From the IMG/VR virus record IMGVR_UViG_3300013006_000679, positions 1 to 20,080 of that record: a stretch of 20,080 nucleotides of DNA. One strand, given 5' to 3'. The stretch comes from a virus. Under the pieces are notes generated by a model, which was not told the DNA's origin, did no database searches, and saw nothing but the letters and a program-made list of their open reading frames with translations. Of the stretch, positions 14,189 through 20,080 are shown piece by piece (position 1 is the stretch's first letter; each line of letters opens with the position of its first letter). The translations under genes were made by a program, and so were the position numbers.

Positions 14189-15064
14189 TTAACGTGGGGC
14201 AAAGTCTTGTTGCAATTTGATGTTGTCAAAGAATTCTTTCTTTGTACCTGCGTCGTCCTTGAAGGAACCCTTGAGCACAGTGGTCTGTGTTAATGAACTA
14301 TGTGCCATGATGCCGCGATTTTCACAACATCCGTGCACAGCTTGTACATAAACGCCAACATCCTTTGCTTCGGTTGCTTTCATGATTTCTCTAGCGATGT
14401 CGTTGGCCAGTTCTTCTTGTAGGGTACCACGACGAGCACACCACTGAGCAATACGAGTGTACTTGCTAAGGCCAATGAGCTTTTGAGCGGCAATAATCCC
14501 AATATAAGCAACGCCACTGACAGGTTGGTGGTGATGACTGCACATACTGCGAAGCTCACTACGTACCACAAGCATGCCTTCGTATCGGTCGGCGCTGTCG
14601 TTTGGAAATGCTGTTGCGTCTGGTGCTGATTCATATCTACCTGCCATTATTTCGTTAAAGTACATTTTGGCCAAGCGTCTTGCTGTGCCTTTTGAGTTTG
14701 GATCATTTTCACGATCAATAAGCAATCGATCTAGCACTAGTTCAAATGCTTCTGTAGCCTCGTCAATCAGTTGCTCTATGTTATAGTCGTTAACATATTC
14801 ACTGATGTTATCGCCTGCCCAGAAACGTTTGTTGTCACGTTTCATTTTAGCACGAAGATAGTTGCCTAGGTACTTATCTTCTTCATATCCGCTATCGCCT
14901 GCCATTGCGTCCAATCCTGTTTCTTTTTTTACATGCACTTCTTTTGTTGAAGTCACGTATTTGTCTTGTTTAAACTCACGTTCATCTTTTTTAGTAAGCG
15001 CAGTATTTTGTGTAAATTCTCTTGTCAATGTTGTTTCTCCGATGTTAAGGCAGTGGATTGCCAT
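14189..15064 (-). CDS. folE: GTP cyclohydrolase I FolE
   Basis: 291 aa. It converts GTP to 7,8-dihydroneopterin triphosphate, the shared precursor of folate and of 7-deazaguanines. Zinc ligands are visible: Cys175 and His178 in MCSHHH, and Cys246 in AVHGCC. Further family blocks are TARRLAKMY, IGLSKYTRIAQW and LQEELANDI. The catalytic core starts near residue 90; the first 90 residues are a charged extension (TKKDEREFKQDKY...) not found in E. coli FolE (222 aa). ATG at 15064 was preferred to an upstream ATG at 15124 because the promoter -10 ends 6 nt before it. There is no Shine-Dalgarno, so the mRNA is probably leaderless. It is first in a unit with fdxA and the sulfotransferase-like gene. 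Confidence 0.92.
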   Translation of the reverse strand: MAIHCLNIGETTLTREFTQNTALTKKDEREFKQDKYVTSTKEVHVKKETGLDAMAGDSGYEEDKYLGNYLRAKMKRDNKRFWAGDNISEYVNDYNIEQLIDEATEAFELVLDRLLIDRENDPNSKGTARRLAKMYFNEIMAGRYESAPDATAFPNDSADRYEGMLVVRSELRSMCSHHHQPVSGVAYIGIIAAQKLIGLSKYTRIAQWCARRGTLQEELANDIAREIMKATEAKDVGVYVQAVHGCCENRGIMAHSSLTQTTVLKGSFKDDAGTKKEFFDNIKLQQDFAPR

Positions 15065-15070
15065 TGTGTT

Positions 15071-15099
15071 ATTATACAGTATACTTAGGTCGTTGTCAA
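15071..15099 (-). promoter_or_regulatory. Sigma70 promoter of folE (leaderless)
   Basis: On the - strand: -35 TTGACA (15094-15099), 17-nt spacer, -10 TATAAT (15071-15076), both exact consensus. Six bases separate the -10 box from the folE ATG, putting the expected start on its A. The -35 box lies in the last codons of the upstream SGNH-like gene. The spacer holds an 8-bp palindrome, AGTATACT (15078-15085). Confidence 0.85.
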
Positions 15100-15762
15100 C
15101 TGATCTAGCAAATAATCTGCCCATATTGTATGCCCGTGTTTGGATAAATGTAAATCGTATTTGCTAATTTGCAATTTGTGGTCAACAATAAACTCTGTCA
15201 TGAATCCTGCGTGGCAACAGCTTGAAATATCAATATCATCAACACTTTCTTTGCCAAAGTAAAATGGCAAATATCTAAATTTAGAATTTATTGAATTCAA
15301 CAATACACTGTCCAAGTATCCTTGAAAGTTTGTCTTTTGTTCTTGCGCAGAGTAATAGTTTTCAAACCAAATGTCATAGTAAGAGACTCCCCGATTGATG
15401 GGTGTTAGCGTGAGCCAAGCAGACGGGACTCTTGTGGCACTATTGCTCCTGATAAATTCAGTGTTTTTTGATTTATATAAAAGACTATTATCAATAACTG
15501 CTGTTTGTGCAGGATTAGTTCGGTCTAACACAAATGATTTTCTGCTATAATGACTCCATCCAATTACAACAATATCATTTTCTTTTATGCTATCTTTATT
15601 TTTTAAAAAACTATCGTATATGTAGAAATTATCAGCGCCGGGCTCGGCAAGATTTACACAATTAACATTTAATTTTTTTGCCAGCAAATCTGACCAGCCT
15701 GTACAATCAGTTAGATTAAAAGGCAAACATATACTATGGCCAAACACCCATAATGTACTCAT
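15085..15762 (-). CDS. SGNH-hydrolase-like protein (paralogue 3)
   Basis: 225 aa. It is a more distant relative of the two SGNH-like genes at 8654-10047. It starts LWVFGHSICLPF, where the motif is GHS rather than GDS, so the block I Asp is missing although the Ser is kept. EPGADN follows, then VVIGWSHYSRKSF with the shared W-S-x-x-x-R signature. The C-terminal YDLHLSKHGHTIWADYL resembles the D-x-x-H region with the spacing changed. It is cytoplasmic by sequence, with no signal peptide. ATG at 15762 is 2 nt after the DegT-like gene, and the last codons carry the folE -35 box. Esterase or acyltransferase activity on a sugar is possible but unproven. Confidence 0.6.
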   Translation of the reverse strand: MSTLWVFGHSICLPFNLTDCTGWSDLLAKKLNVNCVNLAEPGADNFYIYDSFLKNKDSIKENDIVVIGWSHYSRKSFVLDRTNPAQTAVIDNSLLYKSKNTEFIRSNSATRVPSAWLTLTPINRGVSYYDIWFENYYSAQEQKTNFQGYLDSVLLNSINSKFRYLPFYFGKESVDDIDISSCCHAGFMTEFIVDHKLQISKYDLHLSKHGHTIWADYLLDQLTTT

Positions 15763-15764
15763 GT

Positions 15765-16361
15765 TTATACTATGGTAATTTCTCTTAGATCCGGGTACGC
15801 AACAAATCTAGGTTCAGGCGGTTGTTGTTTGAGTTTTTCTAACAGTGAAATGCCTGTTATGGCTTCTTCAATTGTGGGCTTGTAGTGATATCCAACATGA
15901 AAAATCTTCTGTGATTGCCACGGTGCAATAGTTAAATCTCTGCCATCGTATCGCTGTGCCAGCATGGTATTGTATGCCGCTTTGTCATCTAATAATATTG
16001 CACCACCACGGCCAATTTCTAATGGTTTACCATTGCCAAAGCTGAGACACTGAAGCGTTCCGCTGTAATACATTTTTTCTTCAAGGCGTCGGGCACTATC
16101 CCAAATACGTGTTCCGGAGAAATGGTATTCTCCTTTCCATGTTTGTTTGTCTTCATCAAGGTAATGATAGTCTATGTGCAACTTGTGCATCAACATAGGA
16201 ATACTTAGATATGTGTAAGGAGTAAATTTGCATTCTTGCACAATATCGTATCTAAAGCAAAGTTCAAGTGCATGTGTGCAACAATCAGTCATGATTGCAT
16301 ATGGCGCACCGGTGAATTCAGCCAGCGCCGTTTCAAAATCTAATATTTTATCAAAGCCCAT
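15765..16361 (-). CDS. Half-size DegT/DnrJ/EryC1-like aminotransferase
   Basis: 198 aa. DegT-family enzymes are PLP-dependent sugar aminotransferases of about 370 aa that add an amino group to keto-sugars. The first strand-helix block FETALAEFTGAPYAIMTDCCTHALEL matches the family start. Asp88 (WDSARRLE) fits the PLP-ring Asp, and Lys112 in SFGNGKPLEIGRGGAILLDD fits the Schiff-base lysine of the S-F-x-x-x-K-x-x-x-x-G-x-G-G block. The frame ends soon after, so the C-terminal small domain is missing. There is no sign of a frameshift: the stop is followed within 2 nt by the next gene. It lies 6 nt after galE. It may be a minimal enzyme, a partner of a host subunit, or an inactive sugar-binding remnant. 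Confidence 0.7.
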   Translation of the reverse strand: MGFDKILDFETALAEFTGAPYAIMTDCCTHALELCFRYDIVQECKFTPYTYLSIPMLMHKLHIDYHYLDEDKQTWKGEYHFSGTRIWDSARRLEEKMYYSGTLQCLSFGNGKPLEIGRGGAILLDDKAAYNTMLAQRYDGRDLTIAPWQSQKIFHVGYHYKPTIEEAITGISLLEKLKQQPPEPRFVAYPDLREITIV

Positions 16362-16367
16362 GTGATT

Positions 16368-17330
16368 TTATTGTTTGTTGTACCATGCCCAGGCATGTTT
16401 AACCATGTCGTTGAGTGAGTATGTAGATTGCCAACCTGTTATTTGATTAAATTTACCAGCATCTGCTGTGAGCACTGCCGGGTCGCCTTCTCTTGCAGGA
16501 CCGATAGCCACTGAAATTTCTTTTCCTGTGACTTCTTGCGCTTCTGCTACTATTTCAATATTGCTTGATCCGTTGGCAGTGCCTAGATTATACACGCCTG
16601 CAGACACCAACGTGCTGTCCAGAGCCATGATATGTGCAGTAGCAATATCCTCAACGTGGACATAATCTCGTATACAAGTGCCGTCTGGTGTTTCGTAGTT
16701 GTTGCCGTTGCAGGTAAACTGTGTGTTGTTTTTAACGCTTTCCAATACCTTGGCAATAATATGAGTTGCTCCAGACTCTTGTCCGTGCCGCTGTTTGCTA
16801 TCAGCACCACATGCATTGAAATATCTAAATGACACATAGTCAAGTTTATATGCACGATGGTAAGCAGACAACACACGTTCAATCATCAACTTGCTTTCGC
16901 CGTAAGGGCTGATGGGCTCGCAAGGATCAACTTCTTGGCAAGGAGTCATAATAGGCATGCCATACGTGGCTGCACTTGAGCTAAAAATAAATCTAACATC
17001 TGGCACAGCATGTAATACAAAATCCAACAAGTGTATGGTTTTGATTATGTTGTTATCGTAGTACTCACTAGGATGTGTTATACTTGGACCAACTAAATTT
17101 GTGCCGGCACAATGAATAATGGCAGTTGGCTTGGTATCAATTATGAGCTGGCGAGCAACATCACTATCAAAATCAGCTTGCACAAAATTCATTACGTTAT
17201 TAAGATGATCAGGCAACGGTCTGCGATCGACACCGACTACATCATGCCCTGCATCAGTTAATTGCAATGCAATTTGTCCACCAATATAGCCAGCGGCGCC
17301 AGTTACTATTATAGTTCTTTTATTAGTCAA
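16368..17330 (-). CDS. galE: UDP-glucose 4-epimerase family (GalE)
   Basis: 320 aa extended short-chain dehydrogenase. Motifs are the NAD-binding TGAAGYIGG at residues 10-18, Ser118 region FSSSAATYG, Tyr143/Lys147 in YGESK, RYFNACGAD, and the C-terminal GPAREGDPAVLTAD block, all as in GalE. It interconverts UDP-glucose and UDP-galactose or the N-acetyl forms. The start codon is TTG at 17330; no ATG lies in frame before the Rossmann strand and no Shine-Dalgarno is evident, so expression may rely on coupling to the gene 14 nt upstream. It sits within the sugar cluster and would supply a C4-epimerised donor to the adjacent glycosyltransferases. Confidence 0.87.
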   Translation of the reverse strand: MTNKRTIIVTGAAGYIGGQIALQLTDAGHDVVGVDRRPLPDHLNNVMNFVQADFDSDVARQLIIDTKPTAIIHCAGTNLVGPSITHPSEYYDNNIIKTIHLLDFVLHAVPDVRFIFSSSAATYGMPIMTPCQEVDPCEPISPYGESKLMIERVLSAYHRAYKLDYVSFRYFNACGADSKQRHGQESGATHIIAKVLESVKNNTQFTCNGNNYETPDGTCIRDYVHVEDIATAHIMALDSTLVSAGVYNLGTANGSSNIEIVAEAQEVTGKEISVAIGPAREGDPAVLTADAGKFNQITGWQSTYSLNDMVKHAWAWYNKQ

Positions 17331-17344
17331 TTTTATTATCTGTG

Positions 17345-18112
17345 TTATACAATATGTGAAATATCAATCACTTGATGAGGGATAGGTTTTACTGGAACCA
17401 CTGGTACCCCTAACTGATTGTTGATACTTTGCATTAATTCTAATTTAGATTGGGCACCACGACTTCCGTGCCAATGTATGAGATGAGCATCTTTAATTTT
17501 ACATCCATTCCATTGATCAGATCTAGATTGAGTTGACTCATCGCCTGGCAACATAAATCCTTGATAAGCCATGCGAGGATCAATTACTTTTTCTGCCCCA
17601 ATTCCCTGACTCCACACCATTTGATTATATAATAACTGATCGCTGTTCCACCAGTCAAGTGTTTTGGTCTGAGCCAATGCCCAAGTCCACATATCACGGC
17701 TCATTGTGCTGGGATAATATCTAATGTCAGCATTAAGAAAGTGCGAGCACGGACCAAAGCTTTTTGGGTCAGTGTAGTTAAACAGTAGAAAATGTTGGTA
17801 TTGGTCAAACACCTTGGTGGGCTTGATCATCTGTGTGTCAGACCCGCAGTAAAAAATGTTGCAGGGTTCTCGTTGCCAAATTTCCCATATGGCCTGGAAT
17901 TGTTGCCTAAACACATGATTAACATCCGTTGCTTCGCTAACAAGATTAATCAGTTCCCAGTCACCTTCTAAAAAATGAAAAAGACTTTGCTTGCTCAATT
18001 CATTCATTTTTTCGTACATGGGATATAAATCACCTTCCCAACTACGATCGCTTCCAGGCCACCATTTGGTACTGCCAATTTTATGCAGACCCTTGATCAA
18101 ATAATTTTTCAT
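17345..18112 (-). CDS. Putative glycosyltransferase (GT-A-like)
   Basis: 255 aa, not assigned with certainty. IFYCGSDTQMI resembles a strand ending in a D-x-D-like metal site. HFLNADIRYYP, WWNSDQLLYNQM and the late DAHLIHWHGSRG are the sort of blocks found in GT-A enzymes acting on surface glycans, with the final His-rich piece as a possible metal ligand. There is no membrane segment. The ATG overlaps the methyltransferase stop (ATGA), and galE follows 14 nt later. The genomic position, between sugar-modifying genes, is the main support for the call; the fold and donor are inference. Confidence 0.5.
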   Translation of the reverse strand: MKNYLIKGLHKIGSTKWWPGSDRSWEGDLYPMYEKMNELSKQSLFHFLEGDWELINLVSEATDVNHVFRQQFQAIWEIWQREPCNIFYCGSDTQMIKPTKVFDQYQHFLLFNYTDPKSFGPCSHFLNADIRYYPSTMSRDMWTWALAQTKTLDWWNSDQLLYNQMVWSQGIGAEKVIDPRMAYQGFMLPGDESTQSRSDQWNGCKIKDAHLIHWHGSRGAQSKLELMQSINNQLGVPVVPVKPIPHQVIDISHIV

Positions 18113-19317
18113 TTAACCAATTCTACTGTGGGGAAATATCTGAGAAACTCATCTTGATCATTTTTACGAACAGCTAAAATTCGTTCTCTAATCTCATCAA
18201 AGAAATTCCAAGCCAAAGGAATAAACAACACACGATCTTGTTGGGCTAAGTTTTGCACCTGTTCGACACCTACAATAGGTATGGCACGTCCGGGTGTGTA
18301 TAATCCCTGCTTGAGTGGATTGTCGTCAACAATAAAATCTAAATCAAGCTCTGCATAATTTAACAGTGTGTTACCTTTGGCTGCGGCACCATATCCAACT
18401 AACTTGTACCCTTGCTCTCGATATTGGTCAATATGAAACTTTAATGCAGACATGTTTGACTCTACTGTATTACGCCACATTTGATATGTGTTTTGTTTAA
18501 GCAGTGGTGCTTCCATGGCAATGATGTTTTGCACATGATGCTGACGACTATTTTTTAAACTCAGCACAAAGATATAGCTATTGCCGTGTATAGGAGTCTT
18601 AACTACATCAACTAGATGTAGTCCTGCACGTTGCGCCAACTTGGACATGCTGTTGGCATTGAAAAAATTAACGTGCTCGTGATAGATTGTATCAAACTCG
18701 TTGTGCAATACCATATCTGCTTGGCTTGTTTGCACAAACAACAAAGTATCTTCATGCATTAGATTGCGGCATGATTGCAAAAATCCCAATGGATCTGGAT
18801 TGTGTGCGCAAACATTTTGTGCTGTGATTATGTTGTAATCGGTTGTGGCCAACCGACTCACAGCCTCTGGGCCAAAAAAGTCACACATCACACCGTGATT
18901 TGCACTACTGCGTTCATGTAAATTTTCAGCCGGATCAATGCCGTAGGTATTGAATCCTAATTCTTTAAAATAGTCCAGTTGAGTACCATCGTTACACCCA
19001 ATATCAAGAACACTCTTTGAACCAGGAAGATACTCTAAACAAAAATTAGCAAACCACTTGGAGTATTCTCGAATAGTTTTGTTTGTGCCAGTGGCATACA
19101 AATAGTTTTTGTAAATAATTTCAGGATCAACTGTATGGCTTAACTGTAAATGATAACAGTCGTGGCAAAGTCGAACTGCCAATGGATAACAATCCTCACT
19201 GTCAGCAACAGACTTCTTGTAACTGTTTGCTAGTGGTTGAACGCCAAGGTCCAACGCAGTTTGCATGTTCTTGCTACCGCAAGCCAAGCACTTGTTGTTT
19301 TCATGCACGTGATTCAT
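18109..19317 (-). CDS. Zinc-type sugar C-methyltransferase
   Basis: 402 aa with the three-part layout of NDP-hexose C-methyltransferases (TylC3 type). An N-terminal zinc-binding region has C-x2-C pairs at Cys10/Cys13 and Cys51/Cys54. A class I SAM domain has SVLDIGCNDGTQLDYF at about 102-117 and YGIDPAENL. A C-terminal domain has LVGYGAAAKGNTLLNY and FIVDDNPLKQGLYTPG. Such enzymes methylate a carbon, often C3, of a 4-keto-6-deoxy nucleotide sugar, the product of a 4,6-dehydratase. The dehydratase-like gene is directly upstream with an ATGA overlap, which fits this order. The exact sugar is unknown. Confidence 0.87.
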   Translation of the reverse strand: MNHVHENNKCLACGSKNMQTALDLGVQPLANSYKKSVADSEDCYPLAVRLCHDCYHLQLSHTVDPEIIYKNYLYATGTNKTIREYSKWFANFCLEYLPGSKSVLDIGCNDGTQLDYFKELGFNTYGIDPAENLHERSSANHGVMCDFFGPEAVSRLATTDYNIITAQNVCAHNPDPLGFLQSCRNLMHEDTLLFVQTSQADMVLHNEFDTIYHEHVNFFNANSMSKLAQRAGLHLVDVVKTPIHGNSYIFVLSLKNSRQHHVQNIIAMEAPLLKQNTYQMWRNTVESNMSALKFHIDQYREQGYKLVGYGAAAKGNTLLNYAELDLDFIVDDNPLKQGLYTPGRAIPIVGVEQVQNLAQQDRVLFIPLAWNFFDEIRERILAVRKNDQDEFLRYFPTVELVK

Positions 19318-20080
19318 AATTTTAACCAGCGAGAATTCTTAAGTGTCCAGTTTATCATTTGTTCAAGTCGTGTGTCAAAATCATATTTGGGTTCCCAACC
19401 AAGACTCTTCATATATTCGCCACTGAGTGCATAGCGAAAGTCATGACCTGGACGTTGGGTATCATAACCTACCATTGTATATTTAAGGTCGCGCCCCATT
19501 ATCTTTGCAACGTCTTGTGCAACTTCAAGATTGCTGATTTCTCGTTGTCCCACAACATTAAACTTAGGACAAGTGGCTCCACCAAAGTCATCGGGCAATG
19601 GAAATCCTTTGTGTGGCAGGTTCATGATGAACATAGTAGCATCAGCAACATCTGCGGCATGCACCCAGTGACGTAGGCCACTTTCGGTGCCAGTTTTTTC
19701 ATCACAATGAATAGTAACTTCTTGATCTTCCAACACTTTACGCATGACCAACCCAAGAAACTTTTCAGGTAACTGACGTTCGCCAAATACATTCATAGTA
19801 TGTGTGCAGTAGATTGGCATACCAAATGTGTTTTCATAGGCCACACACAGTTCTTCGGCACCAGCTTTGGTAGCTGAGTAAGGACTGCGACTGTTGTATC
19901 GATCATATTCTCTATACTCAACACCATCAGGTGCCGACCCGAACACTTCATCAGTGCCAAAGTTAATAAACTTTTTTAGATTAGGCAAGTAAAATCGTGC
20001 ATAATCTAACAAGTTACATGTGCCCACAACATTGTCTTGCACAAATAGCATGGGATTCTCAATACTGCGTGTAACGTGAC
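19314..20080 (-). CDS. NDP-sugar 4,6-dehydratase-like protein (N-terminus cut off)
   Basis: The frame runs through the right edge. An internal Met at 20051 is not the start, since the upstream codons read HVTRSIENP, which matches the conserved S-H-V-D-R-S-I segment of dTDP-glucose 4,6-dehydratase. Further support is NFGTDEVFG, with the T-D-E triad specific to 4,6-dehydratases, and Y-S-A-T-K for the catalytic Tyr/Lys. The NAD-binding glycine motif lies outside the window. The reaction would give a 4-keto-6-deoxy sugar for the downstream methyltransferase and perhaps the DegT-like enzyme. The CDP-glucose and GDP-mannose dehydratase families are alternatives. Confidence 0.8.
   Translation of the reverse strand, partial: HVTRSIENPMLFVQDNVVGTCNLLDYARFYLPNLKKFINFGTDEVFGSAPDGVEYREYDRYNSRSPYSATKAGAEELCVAYENTFGMPIYCTHTMNVFGERQLPEKFLGLVMRKVLEDQEVTIHCDEKTGTESGLRHWVHAADVADATMFIMNLPHKGFPLPDDFGGATCPKFNVVGQREISNLEVAQDVAKIMGRDLKYTMVGYDTQRPGHDFRYALSGEYMKSLGWEPKYDFDTRLEQMINWTLKNSRWLKL

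Noticed and set aside
15065-15124. Start of folE at ATG 15124.
   Set aside because: It would place the consensus promoter inside the coding region and overlap the upstream SGNH-like gene by 40 nt; the ATG at 15064 fits the promoter.
1-20080. CRISPR arrays, tRNAs, insertion sequences, integrase or attachment sites.
   Set aside because: I saw no regularly spaced repeats, transposase-like frames or tRNA-like cloverleaf segments on reading; none can be supported.
16368-20080. Possibility that the right part is a host O-antigen locus rather than phage.
   Set aside because: Not excluded, but the same strand, tight overlaps, SGNH-like paralogues shared with the phage section and lack of a visible boundary favour one genome.

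Overview
The window looks like an accessory and early-gene stretch of a marine T4-like phage (a large-genome myovirus of the cyanophage/pelagiphage kind). The evidence is a T4-type RNase H/5'-3' exonuclease, a phage-type QueD/QueE/FolE set, a small MazG-like pyrophosphohydrolase, and several small unannotated proteins of a type I associate with marine T4-like phages. The DNA is AT-rich and gene-dense, with mostly 4-nt ATGA or short overlaps between genes, and it has no rRNA, tRNA or integrase. No structural phage gene lies in the window, so 'phage' is inferred from gene content. The host cannot be fixed; a 7Fe FdxA ferredoxin of proteobacterial type hints at a proteobacterial host or donor.

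Layout. (1) 3-2564, + strand: two tandem related GT10-like putative glycosyltransferases and an unknown 233-aa protein. The first gene is cut by the window edge. (2) 2545-8622, - strand, read right to left: rnh, a 144-aa phage protein, a GDP-mannose 3,5-epimerase homologue, a UDP-glucose/nucleotide-sugar 6-dehydrogenase, 48-, 69-, 98- and 125-aa small proteins, and an AsnB-type amidotransferase. The AsnB gene converges on region 1 with a 20-nt overlap. (3) 8654-13126, - strand: queD, a 63-aa membrane protein, mazG-like, a GT2 glycosyltransferase, queE, a 134-aa protein and two SGNH-hydrolase-like proteins. (4) 13225-15064, - strand: folE, fdxA and a sulfotransferase-like protein. (5) 15085 to the right edge, - strand: an NDP-sugar 4,6-dehydratase (partial), a zinc-type C-methyltransferase, a glycosyltransferase-like protein, GalE, a half-size DegT-like aminotransferase and a third SGNH-like protein.

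Regions 2, 3 and 4 each begin with a near-consensus sigma70 promoter (TTGACA-like, 17-nt spacer, TATAAT). For rnh and folE the TATAAT ends only 6 nt before the ATG and there is no Shine-Dalgarno sequence, so transcription should start on or next to the start codon (leaderless mRNA). queD has a leader of about 12 nt that carries AGGAG.

How the genes work together (inference). FolE, QueD and QueE make the first three steps from GTP to 7-carboxy-7-deazaguanine, the entry to 7-deazaguanine DNA modification or queuosine. FdxA could supply electrons to the radical-SAM enzyme QueE. The sugar genes could build unusual activated sugars (GDP-L-galactose, UDP-uronic acid and possibly its amide, C-methylated deoxysugars). 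Several glycosyltransferases and perhaps a sulfotransferase would then transfer or decorate them, either on host surface glycan, phage virion protein or phage DNA.

There is no stretch above 300 bases without a gene. The longest gap is 13127-13224, which holds the queD promoter region.
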